A program made the translations under genes and the position numbers. From Pseudoxanthomonas indica (GTDB lineage: Bacteria > Pseudomonadota > Gammaproteobacteria > Xanthomonadales > Xanthomonadaceae): a stretch of 64,000 nucleotides of DNA. Positions within the stretch are counted from its first letter, which is position 1. Every line of letters starts with the position of its first letter. The notes beneath the pieces were generated by a model that had not been told where the DNA came from, did no database searches, and saw only the letters and a list, made by a program, of their open reading frames with translations. The stretch covers positions 248,001-312,000 of the forward strand of contig NZ_FUZV01000001.1 in the NCBI RefSeq assembly GCF_900167565.1. The letters are read 5' to 3'. This document shows, in pieces, positions 9,590 through 17,677 of the stretch.

Positions 9590-10674
9590 CAGTCTTCTCC
9601 CTTGCGCGGTTCAAACAGGTAGTGGGCCACCATCCATTGCTGGCCGTAGTCCAGGCCGAACAGTTCGGCGCAGGCCATCCAGAACATCCGCCAGCGCTGT
9701 TGCCAGATCGGCGCGGCATCGCCGTAGCAACGCTGCAGGATTGCGGCCACTTCAGGTGCGTGCCGGTCCTGGTTGTGCAGCCAGTGGTTGGCGGTGCGCT
9801 GGTAGTGGCGGCCATCGATCAGCCAGCGCTGGCGCAGCGCCAGGTGGTGCTGGAAGAACAGCAGCGTGTCGGCCGAGGGCATCTGCCCGCCGGTGAAGAA
9901 GTGCCGGCCCATCCAGTTGTCCTCGCCCTGGGTTTCGAACGGATACAGGAACTGGCGGTGGACGAAGATATGCACGAACAGCTTGCCGTCCGGCCGCAGC
10001 CAGTGACCGATCCGTTGCAGCAGCTGCCGGTAGTTGCGCAGGTGCTCGAACACCTCCACCGACACGCAGCGATCGTAGGCGCCCTGCTGCAACTGCAGTT
10101 CGTTGACGTCGGTGGTGATCACCCGCACGTTGGCCAGGCCGCGCGCCCTGCACTGCGCCTGGATGTGCTCGCGCTGGCCCACCGAATTGGAGACCGCGGT
10201 GATGCGCGCCTGCGGATAGCGCTCGGCCATCCACAGGGTCAGCGAACCCCAGCCGCAGCCCAGCTCCAGGATCTGCTGGCCATCGGCCAGCTGCGCGCGT
10301 TGCGCATACAGCTCGAGCATGGCCTGCTCGGCCTGATCGAGGCTTTCATCGCCGCGCGGGTAGTAGCAGCCGCTGTACTTCAGGCGCTTGCCCAGGCACA
10401 GCTGGAAGAACGCCGCCGGCACTTCGTAATGCTGGCGGTTGGCCGCGTCCACATGCACGGCGACGGGACTCTGCTCCAGCGCCTGGATGCGCCGGGCCAG
10501 CCGCTGCGCCTGCGCCTCCACGCCGCCTTCGCGCTCCTCGCGCAGGCGCTGTCGGCATAGCTGGCGGATGCCCATACGCAGCAAGGGATCCGGCAGCAGG
10601 CCACGTTCGGCCAACCCCAGCAACCCGCGTGCGGCATCTTCCTGCGGCTGGGCTGCCTGCATCGTCGTGCTCAT
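9589..10674 (-). CDS. SAM-dependent methyltransferase, Cfa/coclaurine N-methyltransferase-like
   Basis: A 361-residue class I methyltransferase. The SAM site is ILELGCGWGSLTLWMAERYP, near residue 145. Later segments (VSVEVFEHLRNY, NWMGRHFFTGGQMPS, LLFFQHHL) match the coclaurine N-methyltransferase-like branch of cyclopropane synthase-type enzymes rather than classical Cfa. It overlaps the DUF1295 gene by 4 bases and the lipocalin gene by 1. In this operon it is the second, divergent Cfa-type enzyme, so it may methylate a product of the first. Candidate roles are a second methylation of an unsaturated or furan acyl chain, or methylation of another lipid. Confidence 0.85.
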   Translation of the reverse strand: MSTTMQAAQPQEDAARGLLGLAERGLLPDPLLRMGIRQLCRQRLREEREGGVEAQAQRLARRIQALEQSPVAVHVDAANRQHYEVPAAFFQLCLGKRLKYSGCYYPRGDESLDQAEQAMLELYAQRAQLADGQQILELGCGWGSLTLWMAERYPQARITAVSNSVGQREHIQAQCRARGLANVRVITTDVNELQLQQGAYDRCVSVEVFEHLRNYRQLLQRIGHWLRPDGKLFVHIFVHRQFLYPFETQGEDNWMGRHFFTGGQMPSADTLLFFQHHLALRQRWLIDGRHYQRTANHWLHNQDRHAPEVAAILQRCYGDAAPIWQQRWRMFWMACAELFGLDYGQQWMVAHYLFEPRKGED

Positions 10675-11465
10675 GGGTTTTTCTCCGACGACGAGCGCGC
10701 GCCATCCTTGGGGAACCAGGGAAACAGCATGGGCGTGACGCGCTGGTACTCGCGGTAGTCCTCACCCCGCGTGCGCAGCGCCTGCTTTTCGGTATGCGGG
10801 ATGCCGCTGAGCCAGCGCAGGAACACATACATCACCACCGGCCCACTGATCGCCAGCCACCACCGCGGCGAACCCACCGCCAGCAGCAGGTAGCTGAACC
10901 AGTGCAGCCACTCGAAGAAATAATTGGGATGTCGCGAGTAGCGCCACAACCCACTGCGACAGGTCTTGCCGTGATGGGCGGGATCACGGCGGAATCGCGC
11001 CAGCTGCGCATCGGCCAGCGCCTCGCCACCGACGCTGCCCAGCCACACCAGCACCGCTGCCAACGACCAGACGCTGAATCCGTCGCGCGGGTTCGCCGCC
11101 ACCGCCACGAACGGCAGCGCGAACAGCACCACCAGCCCGGCCTGCAGCAGGAAGAAGCCGAAGATGCGGCCCTGCCCTCCCCGCCAGTGTTCGCGCAGCT
11201 GGCGATAGCGACCATCCTCGGGCTCGCTGCGCACCCGCCGCCACAGGTGCACGGCCAGGCGCAGCCCCCACAGTCCCCCCATCAGCGCCAACAGGATCCT
11301 CGGCGTGAGCGCACCTTCGCCACGCCAGGCGATCAGCAGCGCGGCGCAGCCCACACCCAGTGCCCACAGCACATCGACAATACCGATGTTCCGGTGACGC
11401 CACTGCCATAGCCACCCTGCCGTCATCATCACCACCGCCAGGCAGGCCACCCCGATCAGGCTCAT
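10671..11465 (-). CDS. DUF1295 membrane protein, steroid 5-alpha-reductase-like
   Basis: A 264-residue multi-pass membrane protein starting at ATG 11465, which overlaps the stop of the upstream methyltransferase gene by 4 bases. At least six hydrophobic segments are visible. The C-terminal region has the RHPNYFFEW motif of the DUF1295/steroid 5-alpha-reductase/isoprenylcysteine methyltransferase superfamily, in which the His/Pro/Asn residues lie at a NADPH or SAM site. Within a lipid operon it may reduce, methylate or oxidise an acyl chain in the membrane; the reaction is unknown. Confidence 0.85.
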   Translation of the reverse strand: MSLIGVACLAVVMMTAGWLWQWRHRNIGIVDVLWALGVGCAALLIAWRGEGALTPRILLALMGGLWGLRLAVHLWRRVRSEPEDGRYRQLREHWRGGQGRIFGFFLLQAGLVVLFALPFVAVAANPRDGFSVWSLAAVLVWLGSVGGEALADAQLARFRRDPAHHGKTCRSGLWRYSRHPNYFFEWLHWFSYLLLAVGSPRWWLAISGPVVMYVFLRWLSGIPHTEKQALRTRGEDYREYQRVTPMLFPWFPKDGARSSSEKNP

Positions 11466-12724
11466 CGGCTGTCCTCCGGATGTTTCCCGCGTGGCTGCTG
11501 TCCCGGACGCGCCATCAGCAGATGCGACACGCCAATCGAGCGCTCGCGGAAGCCGCCTTCGCAGTAGGCCAGGTAGAACTCCCAAAGGCGGATGAAGTCC
11601 TCGTCGAAGCCCTGCGCGCGCACCGCCGGCAACTGCTGCAGGAAGCGCTGCCGCCAGGCGTTGAGGGTCAAGGCATAGGATTCGCCAAAGTCCTCCTGCA
11701 CGATCACGTACAGGTCGCTGTTCCCGGCCCGCGCACGAGAGATGGCCTCCAGCGAGGGAATGAAGCTGCCCGGGAACACATGCCGCTTGATGAAATCCAC
11801 GCTGTGCAGGGCCTGCTCATAGCGGTGGTCCTCGATGGTGATGGCCTGGATCAACGCAAGCCCGCCGGGCTTGAGCAGCTTCTGCAGTTGCGCGAAGTAG
11901 CCCGGCAGGTAATGCGCGCCCACGGCTTCGATCATCTCGATCGAGACCAGCTTGTCGTACTGGCCACGCAGATCCCGGTAGTCCAGCTGCAGCACGCTCA
12001 CCTGCTCCTGCAGACCCGCCGCGACCATGCGCATCTGCGCCGACTGGTACTGCTCGGCGGAAATGGTGGTAGTGGTCACATGGCAGCCATAGTGGCGGGC
12101 GGCGTGTTCGGCGAAGCCACCCCAGCCGCTGCCGATCTCGATCACCCGGTCACCGGGCGCCAGTTGCAGCCAGCGGCAAATCCGATCCAGCTTGCGCCGC
12201 GACGCCTGTTCCAGCGACTCCTCGGCATCGGCGAAGATCGCCGACGAGTACATCATGTCCGCCGACAGGAATAGCGCAAAGAACGCATTCCCCAAGTCGT
12301 AGTGCGCGGCGATGTTGCGCCGGCTGCCGGTGCGCGAGTTGACCCGGGCCGCATGCCATAGCCGCAGCAGCAGCGCCGCCAGCCGCGCCGGTCCGCGCTC
12401 CATGCCGTCGAGCAGATCGCGGTTGCGCACCAGCAACTGCACCAGCGCCACCAAATCGCTGCATTGCCAGGCGCCGTCGATATACGCCTCGCCCGCGCCC
12501 ACGCTGCCGCCCATGGCCACCTGACGATAGAACACCGGGTCGTCCACCCACAGATCAATCGCCGGTTCGCCGACATCCTGGCCAAGCTCGAACTGGCCGT
12601 CGGCGTCGCGCAAGCGCAGTCGCCCGCCTTGCAGGCCGGACAGCTTCGCCAGCAAGCGACGGCGAAGCCAACGTTCCAGTGCGGTCGGCGCGATGCGCGC
12701 CACCGAATCGATGCTGGGGATCAT
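11462..12724 (-). CDS. cfa: Cyclopropane-fatty-acyl-phospholipid synthase-family methyltransferase
   Basis: A 420-residue enzyme of the classical Cfa family, which transfers a methylene or methyl from SAM to the double bond of phospholipid acyl chains. The N-terminal lipid-binding domain (FYRQVAMGGSVGAGEAYIDG) and the SAM motif VIEIGSGWGGFAEHAA are clear, followed by EMIEAVG and KRHVFPGSFIPS. ATG 12724 overlaps the stop of the DUF1365 gene by 4 bases. In alpha-proteobacterial ChrR regulons a related enzyme (UfaM) makes a methylated unsaturated chain for furan fatty acids, so plain cyclopropanation and UfaM-type methylation are both possible. Confidence 0.9.
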   Translation of the reverse strand: MIPSIDSVARIAPTALERWLRRRLLAKLSGLQGGRLRLRDADGQFELGQDVGEPAIDLWVDDPVFYRQVAMGGSVGAGEAYIDGAWQCSDLVALVQLLVRNRDLLDGMERGPARLAALLLRLWHAARVNSRTGSRRNIAAHYDLGNAFFALFLSADMMYSSAIFADAEESLEQASRRKLDRICRWLQLAPGDRVIEIGSGWGGFAEHAARHYGCHVTTTTISAEQYQSAQMRMVAAGLQEQVSVLQLDYRDLRGQYDKLVSIEMIEAVGAHYLPGYFAQLQKLLKPGGLALIQAITIEDHRYEQALHSVDFIKRHVFPGSFIPSLEAISRARAGNSDLYVIVQEDFGESYALTLNAWRQRFLQQLPAVRAQGFDEDFIRLWEFYLAYCEGGFRERSIGVSHLLMARPGQQPRGKHPEDSR

Positions 12725-13488
12725 GGACGTGGACCCGACAGGTGGGGATGCGCATGCACCGGGTTTCCCTTCCACCACAGTCGCAACGCCTGCCAATGGA
12801 TGGCGCCGATGATTTGCCAGGTCATCAGCGGATAGGCGGCCAGCACGCTGGCCAGGCCCACGCCGTCGAGCGCGCGGCGACGCAGCCACAGATGCGCATC
12901 GAAACTGCGTTGCCCCTCGCGCGATACCTGCATATGCACCTGCAGCTCGTCGGCCGGCAGATTGAAACGCCAGCGGTAGTCGCAGGCCATGGGCAGGAAC
13001 GGCGAGACGTGGAAGTCCTTGTCGAATTGCCAGCACCAGCTGCGGCCACGCGCCTGCGCGGTGGCCATCGGCAGTACGTAGGCGTGGCGCTCGCCCCAGG
13101 GCGTGTTGGTGATCTCGGCGACGATGCAGTCGAGCGTCTGCCCGTCCTGTTCGTAGCAGTAGTAGAAGCTGACCGGGTTGAACGCGTAGCCGCCATAGCG
13201 CAGATGGGTCAGCAGGCGAATCGGTCCACGCGGACGTCGGCCCAGCACGCTGGCGACGCGCTGGCGCACCGCTTCGTGCAGGGGCAGCGTCGGATCACCC
13301 AGGTAATCGCTGCGGCGGAACTCGGCCAGGTTGCGCCGCCCCACCGACCACAGCCAGCGGTGGTGGAAGACCTGATCGACCTCATCCAGGTCCAGCCACA
13401 GCTGCGCCAGCCGGTAGCGGAATTGATGCGCCTGCGGTGCGTGCCGGCGATGGCGTACCCAGCCGGTATAGATGGCGCTGGCGCTCAT
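12721..13488 (-). CDS. DUF1365 domain protein
   Basis: A 255-residue protein of the DUF1365 family. The central blocks (HLRYGGYAFNPVSFYYCY, ITNTPWGERHAYVLP, KDFHVSPFLPM) are typical of it. No signal peptide is seen. DUF1365 genes almost always accompany a Cfa-type methyltransferase and an FAD oxidoreductase, as here, which points to a step in acyl-chain modification. The gene overlaps both neighbours by 4 bases. Confidence 0.9.
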   Translation of the reverse strand: MSASAIYTGWVRHRRHAPQAHQFRYRLAQLWLDLDEVDQVFHHRWLWSVGRRNLAEFRRSDYLGDPTLPLHEAVRQRVASVLGRRPRGPIRLLTHLRYGGYAFNPVSFYYCYEQDGQTLDCIVAEITNTPWGERHAYVLPMATAQARGRSWCWQFDKDFHVSPFLPMACDYRWRFNLPADELQVHMQVSREGQRSFDAHLWLRRRALDGVGLASVLAAYPLMTWQIIGAIHWQALRLWWKGNPVHAHPHLSGPRP

Positions 13489-14779
13489 GCCGGCAACGCC
13501 TGCGCAGATGGCGCCGCATTGCCGGCATGTCCGCGGTCATGCCGCTCGCGCATCGCATGCGCCACGCGCTGTGCGCTGCGGATGCCGTCTTCGTGGAAAC
13601 CCCAACCCCAGTACGCACCGGCAAACCAGGTGCCGCGCCGACCCTGCAATTCCGCCCAACGCGACTGCGCAGCCAGCATGGCGTGGTCGTGCACCGGGTG
13701 CGAATACTGCAGCGTGCGCAGGAGGCATTCCGGGCGGACGTCGTGCGTGCGGTTCAAGCTCACGATCAGCGGGCGCACCTCGTGCAGGCCCTGCAACAGG
13801 TTCATGCAGTAGCTGACCGTGCAGGCCGCGCCCGGCTCGGCGGGCAGGTAGGCATTCCACGCCGCCCACGCCTTGCGGTTGCGCGGCAGCAAACGCTCGT
13901 CGGTATGCAGCACCACCTCGTTGTGCTGGTAGCGCATCGCCCCCAGCACCTCGCGTTCCAGCGGGGCGGCGTCCTGCAGCAGGGCCAGCGCTTGATCGCT
14001 GTGGCAAGCCATCACCACGTCATCGAAGCGCTCCACGCCCAGCGGCGATTCAATCCATACACGCCCCGCTTCGCGACGCACCTCAGTGACACCACAGTTC
14101 ACCCGTTCGTCCACCTGCCAGCGCGCCCGCAGCGCGTCCACGTAGCGGGCCGAGCCCCCCTGCACCACCCGCCAGGGTGTGCGCCCGCTTATCTGCAGCA
14201 TCTGGTGGTTGGCCATGAACCGGACCAGATAGCGCACCGGAAACGCCAGCACTTCCGTACTCGGCGATGACCACAGCGCAGACGCCATCGGTAGCAGGTG
14301 CTGCTCAATGAAGGCCTGGCCGTAGCGACCCTCACGCAGATACTCGCCCAGCGTCGGCCCGCCCCCCGGCTGATCCAACACGGCCGGCGCCTGCCGGTAG
14401 AAGCGGCGCAGGTCGCGCAACAGGCCCCAGAAGCGTGGAGACAGCAGGTTGCGACGCTGGCAGAACAGGCCCGCCAGCGAGCCGGCGTTGTATTCCAACC
14501 CGGTGCGCGCGTCCTGCACGGAAAAACTCATGGTGGTCGGCTGGCTGGCCACGCCCAGCTCGGCGAACAGCGCGCTCAACACCGGGTAGTGCTGTGGGTT
14601 GAACACGATGAAGCCGGTGTCCACGGCAATCCGTTGGCCATCCAGTTCGATATCGTGGGTGTGCGTATGCCCGCCCAGGTGCGCGTCGCGTTCGAACAAC
14701 GTCACCGCGTGCTGGCGCGACAACCACCAGGCACTGGCCAGTCCGGCGATGCCCGAACCCACCACCGCGATGCGCCGCC

Positions 14780-14783
<4 letters not shown>
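13485..14783 (-). CDS. FAD-dependent oxidoreductase, amine oxidase/desaturase-like
   Basis: A 432-residue flavoprotein. I start it at GTG 14783, which overlaps the upstream desaturase stop (GTGA) and lies three residues before the dinucleotide motif RRIAVVGSGIAGLASAWWL. A conserved GGH motif (HLGGHTHTHD) and a C-terminal FAD-contact region (WFAGAYWGWGFHEDGIRSA) follow. Homologues sit beside DUF1365 and Cfa genes in many bacteria. A role in desaturating or oxidising a methylated acyl chain, as UfaD does in furan fatty acid synthesis, is plausible but not proven. A longer upstream reading would overlap the desaturase and is rejected. Confidence 0.88.
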
Positions 14784-15736
<953 letters not shown>

Positions 15737-15761
15737 GGCCTGCTCCCGTTGCTTTCAACTG

Positions 15762-15792
15762 CATACGGGCAAGCGCGCGATTTGGATGCAGG
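15762..15792 (-). promoter_or_regulatory. ECF sigma promoter before the desaturase
   Basis: On the minus strand the sequence reads CCTGCATCCAAAT, 12 bases, then CGTATG, in the 57-base gap between chrR and the desaturase. It matches the promoter before the sigma gene (17140-17170) at all 19 fixed positions and in spacing. TGCATCC-N16-CGTATG has the form of an ECF -35/-10 pair. The predicted transcript starts about 20 bases before the desaturase ATG. Confidence 0.78.
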
Positions 15793-15793
15793 C

Positions 15794-16477
15794 TCAGAGG
15801 CCGATCAGTGGCTGCAGTTTGCGCGCCAACCAGCCGGGGAAGCGAAGTGGCGCATCCAGCGCCGACACGCAGATGCACGCCACGCCGGGCACGGTGACGG
15901 GTTGGTGCTCGACTTCGCTGTCCAGATCCGCCACATCGCCCACCGCAAACCGGCCCAGCGCATCGGTGTAGGCGCCTTTCAGGATCTGGGTCAGCTCGCT
16001 GCCGCCGTGGCTGTGGATGGGCATGCTCTTGCCGGCGGCGATCTTGAGCAGGATCAGCTGGCCCTGCTGCAGGCCCTGCGCGCGGATCATGTGCATCCCC
16101 GGCCCCATCCAGCGCCAACGCAAGGCGCTGTAGGTCTCGCCGAAGTACGCATGCAAGGACACCGGCAGACGATCCGGATCCGCCTCGCGCGGGCCGTCGA
16201 TGGCGTTGCGGAAGGGGCTGGCCGGCGGCGCGACCGGTGCTTCATCCAGTTGCGCGAGGATGTCCTGACGCAATGACTCGCGGCGAGCATGCGAGGCATG
16301 CCCCGGCTGTTGCTGCTCCAACAGCAAACCACCCAGCCGTTCGCCCTTCCGCACCTGCTGGCGGCACTGCGCACAGACTTCCAGATGGCTGGCCGCCACT
16401 GCCGCCAGCGCCGGCGACAGCGTGCCCGCGGCAAAGGCGACCACCGTGGCGCTGTCCAGGTGATGGCGCGGCGTCAT
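15794..16477 (-). CDS. chrR: ChrR-family zinc anti-sigma factor
   Basis: A 227-residue anti-sigma factor. The N-terminal domain carries H6, H31, C35 and C38, the same positions as the zinc ligands I recall for Rhodobacter sphaeroides ChrR. The C-terminal cupin has H155, H157, E161 and H191, with the spacing of the second zinc site, and C201/C203 at the position of its redox cysteine pair. ChrR holds RpoE inactive until singlet oxygen or organic hydroperoxide triggers release. ATG 16477 overlaps the sigma gene stop by 4 bases, the standard coupling of such pairs. Confidence 0.93.
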   Translation of the reverse strand: MTPRHHLDSATVVAFAAGTLSPALAAVAASHLEVCAQCRQQVRKGERLGGLLLEQQQPGHASHARRESLRQDILAQLDEAPVAPPASPFRNAIDGPREADPDRLPVSLHAYFGETYSALRWRWMGPGMHMIRAQGLQQGQLILLKIAAGKSMPIHSHGGSELTQILKGAYTDALGRFAVGDVADLDSEVEHQPVTVPGVACICVSALDAPLRFPGWLARKLQPLIGL

Positions 16478-17097
16478 GGGCTGTCTCCGATGGCGTGCTG
16501 CAGGCGTTGGAAGGCACGACGCAGATGCGATTTGACGGTTCCCAACGGGAGACCCAACTCGTCGGCGATTTCCTGGTGGCTCTTGGCTTCGAAGTAGGAC
16601 ATGCGGATCAACCGGGCCTGCACGGCCGAGAGTGCGTCGACGCGACGCGACAACTGGACCTGCTCGGCGTAGTCCTCGGCCGAACTGGCCTGCGGCGCCT
16701 GCTCGTCCGGCAGGGTTTCGATGGCCTCCTGGATCCGGATCCAACCCGGCTCATGCCGAACCCGATCGATATGCAGATTGCGCGCGATCCGGAACAGCCA
16801 GGTGCACAGGCCGCTGCGCCCGGCATCGTACTGGCCGGCGCGCTGCCACAACCGCAGCAGCGCCTCCTGCGCCAACTCCTCGGCCACGCTTTCCGCCACG
16901 CCCAGGCCGCGCAGATACAGACACACCCGGGGCATGAAGTGATCGTAGATGCGCAGGAAACTCTCACGCGAACGCTGCCCGGAGACGGCCGCCATCTCGG
17001 CAGTCCAATCCTGCAATTCCCGCGCTGGCGTGGTCGTGTTCACGGTGCGGAGCGCCTCGAAAGGCGAAGGAGGTCCCTGGCTGTCGCGCGAGCTCAT
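16474..17097 (-). CDS. rpoE: ECF RNA polymerase sigma factor, RpoE type paired with ChrR
   Basis: A 207-residue ECF sigma factor. Region 2 (ESFLRIYDHFMPRVCLYL through WLFRIARNLHIDRVR) and region 4 (LSAVQARLIRMSYFEAKSHQEIADEL, GTVKSHLRRAF) are both complete. The ATG at 17097 lacks a clear ribosome site, and a GTG at 17043 is an alternative. Position before chrR and a promoter that matches the downstream desaturase promoter indicate an autoregulated ECF11-type system responding to singlet oxygen or related oxidants. The sensed signal here is inferred from ChrR conservation. Confidence 0.93.
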   Translation of the reverse strand: MSSRDSQGPPSPFEALRTVNTTTPARELQDWTAEMAAVSGQRSRESFLRIYDHFMPRVCLYLRGLGVAESVAEELAQEALLRLWQRAGQYDAGRSGLCTWLFRIARNLHIDRVRHEPGWIRIQEAIETLPDEQAPQASSAEDYAEQVQLSRRVDALSAVQARLIRMSYFEAKSHQEIADELGLPLGTVKSHLRRAFQRLQHAIGDSP

Positions 17098-17139
17098 CGT
17101 AGCGCAGTGATCCGTAGCGTCCTGTCGGCGTCACAGACA

Positions 17140-17170
17140 CATACGCCGCAGGGCGGCATTTGGATGCAGG
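17140..17170 (-). promoter_or_regulatory. Autoregulatory ECF promoter before the sigma gene
   Basis: On the minus strand CCTGCATCCAAAT, 12 bases, CGTATG. This is the same motif and spacing as at 15762-15792, while the 12 bases between the two blocks differ, as expected for a true promoter pair rather than a recent duplication. The predicted start lies about 36 bases before ATG 17097. Confidence 0.78.
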
Positions 17171-17177
17171 CCTGGCC

Positions 17178-17630
17178 TCAGGTCGGCTGACGCACTTGAC
17201 CAGCGGCCTCGATATCGGAGAACCGCCAGCGCATCTGGCAAGCCAGGCAACGATAGTTCGACGCCTGGGTCGGAAACGGCACCGACACCGCCAGGCAACT
17301 GGCCAGCAGCAAGGCCCGCTGGCCCAGCGGCACGGTTTTCTCAAGGCGCTCGCCGCCGCAAGCCGGGCAGCGTTCTGCGGCACTGGGATCCTCTGCAATC
17401 AGATCCTGCTCAAGCTCACCTGCGTGGTAAGCACGCACGACCTCGGCCGCCGCCTCCGCAAACGCCTCGGGCACCTGCAGCCGCGCGCCTCCCAGGGCGC
17501 CGGCCAAGGCCCAGTTGGCCATCATGTGCTGGTCATCGGCGACGGAGGCGGGAATACCGTCGGCTTGCAGGCGCGCGCAGAGAATCTGCGCCTCGGATGG
17601 ATTGAAGTAGCGAGCAATCGTGGTGAGCAC
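17178..17630 (-). CDS. DUF2007-type protein with C-terminal zinc-ribbon cysteines
   Basis: A 150-residue protein starting at GTG 17630 with AGGG upstream. Residues 1-70 resemble the DUF2007/putative signal-transducing domain (RYFNPSEAQILCARLQADGIPA...). The C-terminal part has two CxxC pairs (CPACGG and CLAC) separated by a hydrophobic helix (LLLASCLAVSVPF), like a zinc ribbon split by a membrane segment. Function is unknown. It lies between metE and the sigma factor gene, on the same strand as both. Confidence 0.75.
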   Translation of the reverse strand: MLTTIARYFNPSEAQILCARLQADGIPASVADDQHMMANWALAGALGGARLQVPEAFAEAAAEVVRAYHAGELEQDLIAEDPSAAERCPACGGERLEKTVPLGQRALLLASCLAVSVPFPTQASNYRCLACQMRWRFSDIEAAGQVRQPT

Positions 17631-17638
17631 AGTTTCCC

Positions 17639-17669
17639 TACCCTGCCGTCCTGTCGAGACGGCAGGGTA
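17639..17669 (-). terminator. Probable metE terminator hairpin
   Basis: TACCCTGCCGTC and GACGGCAGGGTA form a perfect 12-bp stem with a 7-base loop, just past the metE stop codon. There is no T run after the stem on the minus strand, so it may work as a weak terminator or as an RNA-stabilising stem. Confidence 0.6.
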
Positions 17670-17677
17670 ATGCGAAA

